Assembly: GCA_934045075.1 (NCBI GenBank)
Contig: OW203745.1
Span: 14,938,768 to 15,002,767, forward strand
Origin: Yponomeuta sedellus
Taxonomy: Eukaryota > Arthropoda > Insecta > Lepidoptera > Yponomeutidae
Direction of reading: 5' to 3'
DNA: 64,000 nucleotides
Part shown: positions 42,435-52,754 of the stretch, in pieces
How the letters are laid out: the number at the start of each line of letters is the position of its first letter
Position numbering within the stretch: position 1 is the stretch's first letter
Notes under the pieces: model-generated
Database searches by the model: none
Seen by the model: the letters and a program-made list of their open reading frames with translations, nothing else
Told to the model about the DNA's origin: nothing
Program-made: the position numbers and the translations under genes

Positions 42435-43033
42435 CAGTCTGTTAGCTTTTAGAATGTACCTCGGCTACTATCGGATAGAATTGAATATATTCGTGTAATA
42501 GAAATATCGGAACTAATATGACACTTAATTAAATAAACTTAATAAGAAAGTTTTATACAGAGCAGGGTGTAGTATTACACTCGTGTTCTTTCGGCGTAAA
42601 CCAAAGCCTACTCTAGAGCCCGAGGTATATTCTGAGAGCTAACAGACTGTATCTCCTTAGTACGAGTAGGTAGACTTGACTGAATATTTTCGCTCGCGAG
42701 AAATCGAAATAATGTGTTTTATTTTTATGCAAAGTATAACAAAAAGTTCTATGACTTAATGAACGTTACAAACTAAACTAGGCGTCCATTTAAAAATCTA
42801 GATGATTTTGGAGAAATAATGGTAATGGTAATGATAAATGGTAAAAAAAATTAATAATCCATTAAATTATTATTATATAACTTTAACTAAAAAAATAATA
42901 GACTTTAACTAAAAACAAAACACTCACTATTTTCAAAAGTTATGTAAAGTTAAGTGGCATATTAGTTCCGATATTTCTATTACACGAATATATCCGATGG
43001 TAGCCGAGGTATATTCGAAAAGCTAACAGACTG
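42435..43033. mobile_element. TIR element, TA target, with an internal third terminus
   Basis: CAGTCTGTTAGCTTTT at the left and its inverse AAAAGCTAACAGACTG at the right are flanked by TA (42433-42434 and 43034-43035). Homology continues about 90 bp inward on both sides ('tattcgtgtaatagaaatat'). A further inverted terminus ('gagagctaacagactg' plus TA) ends at 42649. No transposase frame. Either a small element (42435-42649) nested in a larger one or an imperfect duplication. Confidence 0.75.
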
Positions 43034-43035
43034 TA

Positions 43036-43442
43036 GATAACTTAGGTAAAAAAGGAAGTCAATTTGAATACAAATGACCTCAGCTCCCAAGACTTGGAAC
43101 GGCATCCAAGCAGAATCTGTCGAGCGGGCGCAAAACCTTAATTACAATTTCCTTACGGTTAATTTCAATATTTGGCACACGCCAGCCTGTCTCGTGCCGT
43201 GGGTTATTAAATTAATCGGGGCTGTTCTTTTCGTTAGTGCATTTGGCTCGGAAGTGAAGTGCCGTGGACTCTCTCTTCAGCCTTAATATCGAGGATTTTT
43301 ATTATAATAAAATGGAGAGGAAAACAGGAAAAATAGAAAGAGATAGAGAGTGAGAGGAAGAAAAAGACATTGTATGTCCTTAGCGTGTCGACGAAAAAAC
43401 AATTTTGCATCAAAGTCTGATTTATTAAATAAAAAAAACATG
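43036..43442. other. No recognisable feature
   Basis: Purine-rich 43300-43370. No gene; the open frame at 43074-43286 lacks any recognisable domain. Confidence 0.5.
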
Positions 43443-43575
43443 ATTGTCATAACCTAACGCCTGTATCCCAGAAGGGTAGTCAGAGACTTGGGACTGCCAC
43501 TTCCTACAATCCTGACAGATCACCTTCGCTTCATCAACATTCATTAGTCGTTGTATCGACGCACGCCGGTCCATA
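43443..43575 (-). mobile_element. RTE-a tail fragment
   Basis: 'cataacctaacgcctgtatc' to 'gtatcgacgcacgccggtcc', diverged. Confidence 0.78.
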
Positions 43576-43994
43576 AAAATCTATTCAAAAAAACATTGTC
43601 AACTAAAATTTAAGCGACGTTATAAGACTTTATCTGAAGGAAAACCTTAGACTTAGTCTGAAGGAAAAACCTACTTGGTTACATTTTACCAGGCAGTGGT
43701 TTAATGGTTCCCACCATAAATTGAACCTTATCACTTCGAAATAAAGTTCAAAACCATGAAGAATGTGCTCTAGCTCTGCCCATTAAAGGGTTAAGCGAAG
43801 CGAGGTTTTCCTCTGTCATTAAATACCGTCGAAACTAAAAAAAAATCAAAGGTATCAAAGTGGATTGTCAATTTTCGATTCAAAAATCTACACATTTTAA
43901 GTACTCTTTATTTATTTATTCTTATAATAACCAACAGCAAATCATGTAGAAACATTATAGGGTTTTAAATTGATAGTAGGTACTAGAACATACA

Positions 43995-44393
43995 TGATTA
44001 TACTATTTTTATTTTTAATGCACTAACCCGTGCTAAGGACAATTTTAAAAACCTATTTAGAGGCTAAAAATTCCACCCATGCCGGGATTCGAACCCGCGA
44101 CCTCTGGCTATCCGTGCCAGCGCTCTACCGACTGAGCTAATGGGCGACTCACCGGCATCAGTCAAATTTCGAACCTCTTTACAATATTCTCTGTATTACG
44201 TACAGGCAGTGACATCTGGCAGAAGTAATTTGCATCACTTGCAGCCCCGAGTACCTACTTTGCAGTTAGGTTCTACATCGGAATGATATCGCTGTACCCA
44301 CATGATTATATTATTTTTAATGCACTAACCCGTGCTAAGGACAATTTTAAAAACCTATTTAGAGGCTAAAAATTCCACCCATGCCGGGATTCA
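43995..44393 (-). mobile_element. T1 tandem 1.3-mer with 11-bp TSD
   Basis: TAGAACATACA at 43984-43994 and 44394-44404. Within, a full minus monomer is followed at about 44301 by the tail of the next monomer, period about 308 bp, truncated at 'ccgggattca'. One duplication encloses both units, so a multimer was inserted at once. Confidence 0.93.
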
Positions 44394-44474
44394 TAGAACA
44401 TACAGGTTTGCCACTTACATTGTCACACACCTATTGCATTTAGAAAGTTATAGGATACCTCGTTACTGGTACCG

Positions 44475-44620
44475 ACACAAAGGTCGTGTTTGATTACCGG
44501 TGGGCGCCGCCCTATTTTCCTGTCCACAAACGCCCGGTGTTTTTCAACGTTTGTGTAGTCCGTGTCTAGTTAACATAGCACAGGGTATTCTAATTTGGTA
44601 CCAGGGAGCCGATTCTCGCC
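44475..44620 (+). mobile_element. F-SINE, diverged 3' part
   Basis: 'agttaacatagcacagggta' and 'tctaatttggtaccagg' match the F-SINE at 60583. Confidence 0.55.
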
Positions 44621-44844
44621 CATGCGAATTGAAGGCGTAGACACAAAATATTCGAAGGCTTGACATTTGTCGCATAAAAATAAGATAGGAAAACTCGACA
44701 GAGTCATTAGACATTCATTTATCACTCGAATTCACTCGCACGGTGTTCAGAATACAAATTTTGGCTGTTGCTCAATTTTTTACGTAGAATTCCAAGTCAT
44801 AAGCCTTCGAGTCGTATACGACTTATTTGGTAATGAAGTGAGAA

Positions 44845-44985
44845 TTGGCTCCCAATATTACACGCACCAATTAGAATTCTGTGACTACGTTTGGAGCTTT
44901 TTTGTCCATTTTTTCTCCAAAATTATCTAGATTTTGAAAAGGACACCTAGTTTATTTTGTAACGTTCAATCAGTCACAGTTTCTA
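44845..44985 (+). mobile_element. LINE 3' end, E type
   Basis: 'tctagattttgaaaaggaca' and 'cctagtttattttgtaacgt'. Confidence 0.6.
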
Positions 44986-45424
44986 TGCAATTTTGAATAA
45001 AATACCATTTTGTTTCTTTGTTCGTTCGTCCGTTCGTTTGTTTGTTTGCGTACTAAGTATGCTGCCCCGTAACTTCTCTATTCTACGGAGTTTTTTTTAA
45101 TGGTAATTCGGATTGGTCTTATACTCGACGACTACTTCTGCCAATGACAAGTCAGTCATGGGAGTGACAGAATTACAGTTGACCGGTTATTATAGCGGTT
45201 ATGTAGCTGTAGCGTTGTCCGATTTTCTACTCCGTACTGTCAGATAAACACGTAATTTGACATTTCGGAGACTTCAAAATCGATAAACCGTAACAGTGGA
45301 CAGTTAGATAACAGACTCTATACTATAAGCACCAAATCCTGCGCGATTTCAACCGTGGAACTGTCAATTTAGTATGAAACTTGACAGTTAGACTATCAAG
45401 TATCAAGAACAAGAATAAAATGTA

Positions 45425-45540
45425 TTCCAAAGAAAATAAAATGTATAAAGATACAGTACAATTGGCGGCCTTATTGCTTAGAGCAATTTCTTCCAGACAA
45501 CCTACGACGGAGAGTTGCTGAAGGAAAAGTGAGACAAGTA
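45425..45540 (-). mobile_element. LINE 3' end (reversed)
   Basis: 'gtacaattggcggccttatt' and 'gcaatttcttccagacaacc', nearly the same as 21045-21135. Confidence 0.7.
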
Positions 45541-45591
45541 GTCTTAAGTTTACAAAAATAACGAGTTGGTCTAGCCGAACTAGCCTAGCAC

Positions 45592-45845
45592 CTGTATTTC
45601 AGCAAGCAGCGCCTTCCCCACAGAAAACAATTATAACAGTAAAAGTTCAGTTCTAATTAACTTTTAAAATTCTACGGTAGGTAAAGAGAAAAAAAATGAA
45701 ATAGATTCTTTTATTTCATTTCATATTTTTCTCTCCTGTATTTCAGCAGCAGCGCCTTCCCCGTAAGAAACAATTACAACAGTGAAAGTGGTGTTATAAC
45801 TAACTTTGAAATTTTATGGCAGGTAAAGGGAAAAAAATAAATTAT
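45592..45845. repeat. Two ~110-bp direct repeats
   Basis: 'ctgtatttcagcaagcagcg' .. 'taggtaaagagaaaaaaaat' at 45592-45700 and 'ctgtatttcagcagcagcgc' .. 'caggtaaagggaaaaaaata' at 45735-45845. Diverged by about a fifth. Confidence 0.7.
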
Positions 45846-45974
45846 ATGAAGAAATCGCTCCCGATTTGATGCTCGTTAATAAGCCACAGGTCAAGTAATT
45901 ACCTAATAGATAATTTCTTGTGGCTCCGTCCAAAAACAGGTTGGGAAGTAAATTTTTAACGCAATTGATATGAA

Positions 45975-46250
45975 CCTTTTGTACGTCCCCATTGCTGGGG
46001 ACGGGAAGGTTAGGCCATACTCCACCACCCGTGGTGGAGTATGGTCATCCATCATTCATCCAGGTTGGTAGGTAGAGGATTGTAAGACAGCGGCGGGCAT
46101 TACTGTCAGATGTTATCAAGCCGCCCGTCAGGCCTCTGACATGGCTTAACGACAGCCAGTACATGACAGCCGGCAGCAACGGCTTTACGTGCCTTGCGAA
46201 ATACGGAAGCACTCGGGAAAAAAATGCCTCTAGCGGTAGTCACGGGAGTT
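45975..46250 (-). mobile_element. 5S-SINE, subfamily A, rearranged
   Basis: Reversed copy from the 3' end to 'gcactcgggaaaaaaatgcc'. At 46015-46044 a 14-bp perfect inverted repeat (CCATACTCCACCAC, CC, then its reverse) replaces the normal order, a local snap-back. Confidence 0.85.
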
Positions 46251-46319
46251 TTCAATATTAGTAATTCACAATTAAATACAGTCAGATGACTGTAAATGTT
46301 CTGGATTTAGTGCGGTGCG

Positions 46320-46530
46320 CGTCATAAAGGACCATTAGGTAACTTTTCACGTATAAATCTGTGGCGAAAGCGGAATGGTTTCTTAGCCATGCCGTTATGT
46401 AAGGCTTAATGTATCACACATAGTGGATACCGCATTTCAGTGAATATCTGACACGTGACAGTGACATAGAGTCCCATAATTGTATGTCAAGGTCCAGTAG
46501 ATATTTCGTTTCGAAAAAAATATCTAGTGC
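46320..46530. repeat. Dispersed repeat H
   Basis: 'aacttttcacgtataaatct', 'tgtatcacacatagtggata', 'gtccagtagatatttcg' also occur in order at 53571-53990. Unknown class. Confidence 0.6.
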
Positions 46531-47039
46531 ATTTTTACGTTTCACGAATACACACAGATGTATTTGTGAAAAGTTACATAATCACGACGCTGGGCAAGTG
46601 ATTGTTCTTGTCAACGTTTTTCATATATTGTAAATTCATTCTTTTATACTACAAGTAGAAGCGTAGAAATAAATCGCAATTAGGTACCTTTGTGTATAAA
46701 TAAAGCCTTCAGAGTCATTAAACAATATTTTGCATTGAACCTGCGAGCTCAGTATTACCGTGGAAGCCATAAATCATTGAGTTGCAGAACATTAATCAAA
46801 TACAAAACAATCTGGTGCTTGCTACGGCTGCGTCGAATTAGGGTTTGTATTTGTGTTTGCCACGTTTTTGTGTGTATGCAATTATTCAATTGGATTATTT
46901 GGCCTAACGTGCCTGAAATATGGAGGCTGTGGGGAAAAAATAAACGAGTTTCCGCTAATAAGTAAGGTGACATTAGGAAGGCGATCGGTAACGAATGGAT
47001 TCTTTATCTAGAAAGAGAAATAGAAAGAACTACAGTACA
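46531..47039. other. No recognisable feature
   Basis: AT-rich. A plus frame at 46690-46965 shows no recognisable domain. Confidence 0.5.
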
Positions 47040-47098
47040 TTATATTTACATACAGGCACATACATTGCTTCTGGCCCCGCACTAGGATACCCTGTGAC
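47040..47098 (-). mobile_element. G-SINE, 3' fragment
   Basis: 'tttacatacaggcacataca' and 'gcactaggataccctgtgac'. Confidence 0.8.
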
Positions 47099-47429
47099 GT
47101 AATATGTATTAATATAATTATGTATTAATGAATAATAATATTTGGATACAACCACAACAGAACAACACACTACAAATTATACACAATGCAACTTTTGCTG
47201 GTAAAATAAATTTCTTGTACCAGTCTAAACTAATAATAATGGAGTTGTTGTTTAGTTAATTAATGAACAAAGCGGCTTTTTTCTTTTATATTTTATTGTT
47301 ATGGTTAAAGGTCGATTTGTATTAAAACACAAGAGGTGGGGTTCACAGACTGACTTTTTATTGATTAGGCAAACTACATAATACAGATAGCGCTAGGCGT
47401 CTCATAGACTTTTCACCTATTTTTATTTT

Positions 47430-47620
47430 AAACTAGCTGACCCAGCGAATTTCGTACCGCCTAACAGGCAATTCTTTAACTTTTTTTTATTTTTTTCTCC
47501 GTAAGAATCCTCGTACTTCAAGGAATATTCTAAGAAAAGAATTAGCGAAATCGGTGCTCTCGAGATTTGCGCTCACCAACACATTCAGCGATTCATTTTT
47601 ATATTATACCTGCTTTATAC
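47430..47620 (+). mobile_element. 'ACTAGCTGACCC' element, best copy
   Basis: 'aactagctgacccagcgaat', 'ttcgtaccgcctaacaggca', 'ctcgtacttcaaggaatatt' and 'gagatttgcgctcaccaaca'. Confidence 0.65.
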
Positions 47621-47847
47621 CTATATATACATAATATTCTAGTGGTTTGATACAAATATCGATCATTGCCGTTCTCACACCTTGGCTATAGCTGAAAATC
47701 AGTAAAATATCTACTTACTTATTTTAAGTAGATACCTACTATTAATACTGCCTTTTTGAGCTTATGTGACACAACCACATATGGCCGAAAAGGCCGTAGA
47801 GCTTGATGTTTGTAATTTTCTAAGGTTAACACATTTTACATTTTTAC

Positions 47848-47985
47848 AATTTACCGACTCTTCGGCGTTTTTTTAAGTGCTGAAGTCTTCCGAGGCCACG
47901 GCACTTAAAAAGTGGCGAAACGTCGGTAATATCCGGAGTAAAATCAGTGTAAAAACAGTTTTTATTGATGTATGTTAATTCGTAA
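47848..47985. mobile_element. GTTTCGGC-family copy, decayed foldback
   Basis: 'aagtgctgaagtcttccgag' .. 'ccacggcacttaaaaagtgg' and 'cgaaacgtcggtaat'. Arms imperfect. Confidence 0.6.
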
Positions 47986-48136
47986 GATGAAGCTGTACTT
48001 GTACCTAAACTATTTAACGTCATCACCTTTTTTATGTGATGCTTTATGTTTATGTGTGTCTCTAAACAAAAATAAATGATTTATCTATCTATCTGAATTT
48101 CAGGCAAAGCGGAATTAGAACGAAATTAAGCAATAA

Positions 48137-48498
48137 GAAGCGCTCGTGGCCTAGGCGAGCCGAGTGATTGCAATCAATCACTTGGTTAAGCAACAACAGG
48201 CGCGGTCAGGTACAGGATGGGTGAGCATCCTGTGACTACCGCTATTGGTATTTTTCCGAGCGCTTCCGTGCTTCGCAAGGCACGTTAAGCCGTTGGTGCC
48301 GGCTGTCATATAATGGCACTCGTTAAGCCGTGTCAGAGGCCTTATGGGCGGCTTGATAACTTCTGACAGAAAGGCCCGCTACCGTCTTACAATCCTCCAC
48401 CAACCCGGACTTGGCCCCCATGGCGGAGTACGGCCTAACTTTCCTGCGATGCAGGAAGAGACCCGTGTCCCGCAGTGGGGACATAAGGGTTGATAACG
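48137..48498 (+). mobile_element. 5S-SINE, subfamily A, full length, reference copy
   Basis: AAGCAATAA at 48128-48136 and 48499-48507 defines the ends. Head 'gcgctcgtggcctaggcgag'. The 5S-like part (about 48173-48242) has 'ttaagcaacaacaggcgcgg' (box A side) and 'ggatgggtga' at 48215-48224 (box C side). Middle: two GC-rich stem-prone segments. End: 'gaagagacccgtgtcccgca' and 'gggttgataacg'. 362 bp, no coding capacity. 5S-type internal promoters bind TFIIIA; transcription here is inferred. Confidence 0.93.
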
Positions 48499-48804
48499 AA
48501 GCAATAATAATTCGAGAAGTCGACCGAACCTGCCCCCATCCTGTTTATCTGCGAATCTTCGCCAACTTTGATATCCGAAAGTTGAGATCTCCTAACTGAC
48601 AGACAGGTGCCAAATTTCTCGGGTTTATGATTAAATTTTGAATTGCACACCTTGAAGATTACAAGTTTCTCGGTCTGGTGTACATTTCAGCTACGACTGT
48701 GACTGGAGCCTTGTTTTTAACAATAATAGTAGATAAATAGATAGATAAAGCATTCGTTTATGCTTAGAGACACTCTAAAGCATCACAAATAAAAATTTGA
48801 TTTG

Positions 48805-48920
48805 ACGACCCTGTGGCGCAGCGGCAATGCATCTGCCCACTATGCGAGAGGTCCCGGGTTCGATCCCCGGCTGTGAATTAAAAAAACCTTAGTTCTTGGA
48901 GTATGTAAATGATATGTTAT
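48805..48920 (+). mobile_element. G-SINE, internally deleted
   Basis: Head intact ('ctgtggcgcagcggcaatgc', 'gggttcgatccccggc'), body missing, end 'gtatgtaaatgatatgttat'. Confidence 0.83.
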
Positions 48921-49054
48921 GTTATTACATAAAATAGTTTTAAAAAGTACAGTTTTATCTTACAAACTAACGTATTAATATACAACAGGCAGCGGTCTCA
49001 TAATGCTTACCATAAATGAACATAAACATAGCATAAAAGCCTCTAATTAGGTTT

Positions 49055-49253
49055 CTAAACATAACATAAAATTTACATACAGGCACATACATTGCTTCTG
49101 GCCCCACACTAGGATACCCTGTGTCGTGGGAACCAGAAACAATGACGTCACAAACATGTAAACATCTAAGACCTGAGGTTTTTTTTTTGTCCCCAGCCGG
49201 GGTTCAGACCCGGGACCTCTCGCATAGTAGACAGATGCGCTACCACTGCGCCA
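49055..49253 (-). mobile_element. G-SINE, full length
   Basis: 'aaatttacatacaggcacat' to 'gcgctaccactgcgcca'; B box 'ggttcagaccc' mutated. Confidence 0.87.
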
Positions 49254-49423
49254 ATAATAACAGTAAAGCAATATAGGTACTAGTTTATATTGATTTATTT
49301 CAGTTTTCATTAAATACCAGTTACAATGTGTCCTCACATTATGGCAGAGGATTTAAAAATCTAGACGTATTATATAAGTTTTTCATAGTTTGGAACGCAA
49401 TGCGTGACGTAACATAGGGCGTC

Positions 49424-49480
49424 GTCAGGCTGTACTAGTCCACTGCGCGACATAGCCCTCCCCTAATGAGAGCCATAGCG
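49424..49480 (-). mobile_element. RTE-b 3' end scrap
   Basis: 'ggctgtactagtccactgcg' and 'catagccctcccctaatgag'. Confidence 0.65.
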
Positions 49481-49508
49481 CCCTGTTCATAAGCACATAC
49501 TAGGTAAT

Positions 49509-49686
49509 TATACTATTATTTTTTTTAATGCACTAACCCGTGCTAAGGACAATTTTAAAATCCTATTTAGAGGCTAAAAATTCCACCCATGCCGGGATTC
49601 GAACCCGCGACCTGGCACAGATAGCCAGAGGTCGCGGGTTTGAATCTCGACATGGGTGCAATTTTTAGCCTCTTAATAGGTTTTTA
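49509..49686. mobile_element. T1, inverted form with 12-bp TSD
   Basis: ATACTAGGTAAT at 49497-49508 and 49687-49698. Left part is reversed tail to 'cgaacccgcgacc'; right part is forward from 'tggcacagatagccagaggt'. The two overlap by the B-box half, giving ~65-bp palindromic arms. Confidence 0.92.
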
Positions 49687-50147
49687 ATACTAGGTAATAT
49701 TTAAAATATATATATATGTATAGATAAATGCTTTCACATATTTAACGTCGTTTGATCTTACGCTTGTCTGATACACGTATGTACTACAGACACAAAGCCT
49801 GCAAGTAAATACGTTTATACTCTGTGTCAATTGAAAGTTTAGATGTGGACCATTGATAAACATTAATGTCTACCCTGATATTTGCTTGGCTCACAAGTAA
49901 GCAATTAATTTCATTTATTAATTTGCAAGCAAATACGGTAGGCACATTTTATGTAATCTATAATAGTTGGGACATACGTGATATTGCAATTAAAACTTTA
50001 TTTGCTTTTACCTATAGGTATCATTTTTTTATTAGCCTACAAACGTCCCACGGCAGGGCACAGCCCTTGTTATATCATACATATTTAAAAACGATGTAAA
50101 ATTTATAAAAATAATGAAAAACAAAACATAAAAATAGATTTCACTGG

Positions 50148-50282
50148 TTTATTATATTTTTACAATTTTCCGACGTTTCGGCACTTTTACAAGTGCCGTG
50201 GTCTCGGAAGACTCGGAGTCATCCGAGACCACGGCACCTGTAAAAGTGCCGAAACGTCGGAAAATTGTAAAAATATAATAAA
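50148..50282. mobile_element. GTTTCGGC-family foldback, 60-bp arms
   Basis: 50148-50207 pairs with 50223-50282 at 59 of 60 positions; loop 15 nt. Arms carry CCGACGTTTCGGCACTTTTA and GTGCCGTGGTCTCGG. No frame. Confidence 0.88.
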
Positions 50283-50371
50283 CGAGTGGAATCCGTATAA
50301 AAACAGTTTTAATTATGTCTAGTGCTCGGGTTAACCTTAGAAAATACTATAAAATAGAGTCAAAAGTTAAT

Positions 50372-50834
50372 TATACTATTTTTATTTTTAATGCACTAAC
50401 CTGTGCTAAGGAGAAATTTAAAAAGCTATTTAGAGGCTAAAAATTTCACCCATGCTGGGATTCGAAACCGCAACCTCTGGCTATCCGTGCCAGCGCTCTA
50501 CCAATTGAGCCAATGGGCAGTCGCCGGTGCGTCCACCGGCATCAGTGAAATTTCGAACCTCTTTACACTATTCTCTGTATTACGTACAGGCAGCGACATC
50601 TGGCTTAAGCAAATTGCATCACTTACAGCCCCGACTACCTACTTTGCAGTTAGGTTTTACATCGGAATGATATCACTGTCCCCACATGATTATACTATTT
50701 TTATTTTTAATGCACTAACCCGTGCTAAGGACAAATTTAAAAACCTATTTAGAGGCTAAAAATAGTGTAATCATGTGGGTACAGTGATATCATTCCGATG
50801 TAAAACCTAACTGCAAAGTAGGTAGTCGGGGCTG
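50372..50834. mobile_element. T1 composite: minus monomer, next tail, inverted start
   Basis: Minus monomer 50372-50700, continuing into the next monomer's tail to 'gaggctaaaa' (50762), then flipping to plus 'tagtgtaatcatgtgggtac' to 'gtcggggctg'. Same type of junction as 56746-57383. The right flank is an ATT copy, so its duplication is not seen. Confidence 0.85.
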
Positions 50835-50847
50835 TCTATAATATATC

Positions 50848-50990
50848 ATCTATAAAACCATGTCCCAAGCACTACAGCGTCGGAGTGGTCCCTTCACCCA
50901 TCTAGTGTGAGTGAAGATACCACTGGACGCTGTATCATCTCATTAAGTATATGAAAAAAGGCCATTATTATTATTATTATAGTTTAGCAA
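50848..50990 (+). mobile_element. ATT retroposon, 5'-truncated
   Basis: 'accatgtcccaagcactaca' to 'aaaaaaggccattattatta'. Confidence 0.78.
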
Positions 50991-51235
50991 GTCAGTGTAA
51001 TTGCTTGTTTACATCTGCAGAACATTGATTTAGTACAAAGTGTATTAGAAAAATTAAATGCACATTTATCTACAACGAAGAGCGTTGGGGGATCCTCTGC
51101 ACCGGCAATGCGACAGCGAAGCCACCTCATTAAAATATCCTGAGAGAAAAGCTTTTAAGAGCGGTTCGCTGAAATAGAGTGTGTAATATGTACCTACTAT
51201 AAATAAGTACTGTATTATGTACTGCACATTATTTT

Positions 51236-51540
51236 ATAGCCTATAAACGTCCTATTGCAGGGCACAGGCCTTCTCGCAGAGAGAGAGTATGGGCTTAATT
51301 ATCACGTGTGCCCACTATTGGTTGGCAATTTCAAGGTATTTGACCATCTCAGGCACCCAGGTTTCCTCACGATGTTTTCCAATCTGTCAATCAAATCAAT
51401 TAATTTCAACGTAAAGAATTCACATTCTGTTTGCTGAATGTCAATGTTCAATGTAAGCCGCTGCCTTCGGGCCGTATTGTAGTGGATAAAAAGGCAGCGG
51501 AAAAAAACTCCACTCTGACCATCTTTTCTCAAGTCATCTT
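51236..51540 (-). mobile_element. V-SINE 3' part joined to LINE D end
   Basis: 51236-51378 reversed V-SINE ('gcctataaacgtcctattgc', 'ggtttcctcacgatgttttc'); 51380-51540 reversed D end ('atttcaacgtaaagaattca', 'aaactccactctgaccatct'). Confidence 0.7.
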
Positions 51541-51675
51541 TAACGTTATGAAAGACGTTATTAGGTATACGTATAGGTTGAATCACGAGCGCAGCGAGTG
51601 ATTCAAAATTTGAATCCTCAGCGTTAGCGAGGGAATCAAAAGAGCACGAGGTGAAAAATCTTTGCACTCGAGTGC

Positions 51676-51896
51676 AACACGTAACTTTTCATTCCACCTC
51701 AGCGAGGAAATGACTAAACGCAAAAAAAAACGTTTACAATCACAAGATAGGTACACTTTTTTAATTCACAAACTTAGTGCACACGATGTTCTAAATTCAA
51801 TTTTCTTTATCCTCTAGAGAATAAAAACGGCTTTTCCACTCAGATATTGAAGATTAAAAAATACTCTTTCCGAGATGGTGGAATGAAAAATGTAAT
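51676..51896. mobile_element. Possible TIR element
   Basis: TTTTCATTCCACC near 51687 and GGTGGAATGAAAA near 51880 are perfect 13-bp inverted repeats bracketing AT-rich DNA. The upstream 51575-51660 ('gagcgcagcgagtgattcaa') may be part of the same element. Confidence 0.45.
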
Positions 51897-52009
51897 GTAC
51901 GCTCATCCCTAGTTAAGAAGGAAAAAAATATCTACATGAAGCGGGCCTATACGCGATGATTTATGTGATAAAACATATAGGTTTTTATGTAGCCTATAAA
52001 CTATGTAGC

Positions 52010-52070
52010 TCAAAATCTCTCTCTGAGAGAAAGCGTGTGCCCTGCACTGGGACTTTTACAGGATACTTAA
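52010..52070 (+). mobile_element. V-SINE end scrap
   Basis: 'tctctgagagaaagcgtgtg' and 'ccctgcactgggacttttac'. Confidence 0.65.
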
Positions 52071-52076
52071 AAGAAA

Positions 52077-52472
52077 TCTATCTTCTAAATAAATAAAATT
52101 CAAAGTCTGACTGACTCACTCATCAACGCCCAGCCCAATCCTTGGACCTAGGAAGATGAAATTTTGCACAGAAGGTCTACCTATGTATAATGTAGGCAAG
52201 GTTTTGTGAAATTCAACCCCTAAGGGGGCGAAAAGGGTTGCCAAAATTTGTATGGGACCTCCCATACAAATGGCAACCATTTTCTGGATGGCATAAAGAA
52301 TGTTGTCTATTTTTTTTAAAACTTAAAACAAATACTCTTTAACGCTATTGATTGAACACGTGTTTCGCCGTTTTTCTATATTTAACCCTTAAGGAAGTGA
52401 ACGGGGTTGCAAAATTTTATTCCTTGAATCATTTCCACCGTCCGTGTGGAAAAAGTCGCGGGTAAAAGCTAG
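52077..52472 (+). mobile_element. Non-autonomous Helitron-like element
   Basis: Starts TC, ends CTAG, and sits between A (52076) and T (52473), as Helitrons do. The body 'gactcactcatcaacgccca', 'aaattcaacccctaaggggg' and 'gcgggtaaaagctag' is familiar from lepidopteran Helitron-like repeats. No Rep/helicase. Confidence 0.7.
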
Positions 52473-52754
52473 TCCCAAATAAATCTTATCTATAGCCCCG
52501 CTTCATGTAGGTATTATATTATTTTCTTTCTTCTCGTCTGTTCACCTCTATTCTGTAAACTTTCGTTCCCACTATTTAGGCTGGCAAAGGTTAAAATTCC
52601 TGAAGATATATTAAGGTTGCACGAAGCTTGTTCAAAAATGTGTTAAGTAGGTACAATTTGTGCCAAAAGGGCTACTATAACATAAATCATTATTAAGATA
52701 ACAATGATGTTTGGAAATAAACCCAGTACAATGAGTACTATGCTTTATAATGAT

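Noticed and set aside
46690..46965. 91-codon plus-strand frame
   Set aside because: AT-rich, no domain, and an equally long frame lies on the opposite strand.
48173..48242. Genuine 5S rRNA gene
   Set aside because: Only the internal control region resembles 5S rRNA; the 5' and 3' stems of 5S are absent and a ~250-bp SINE body follows.
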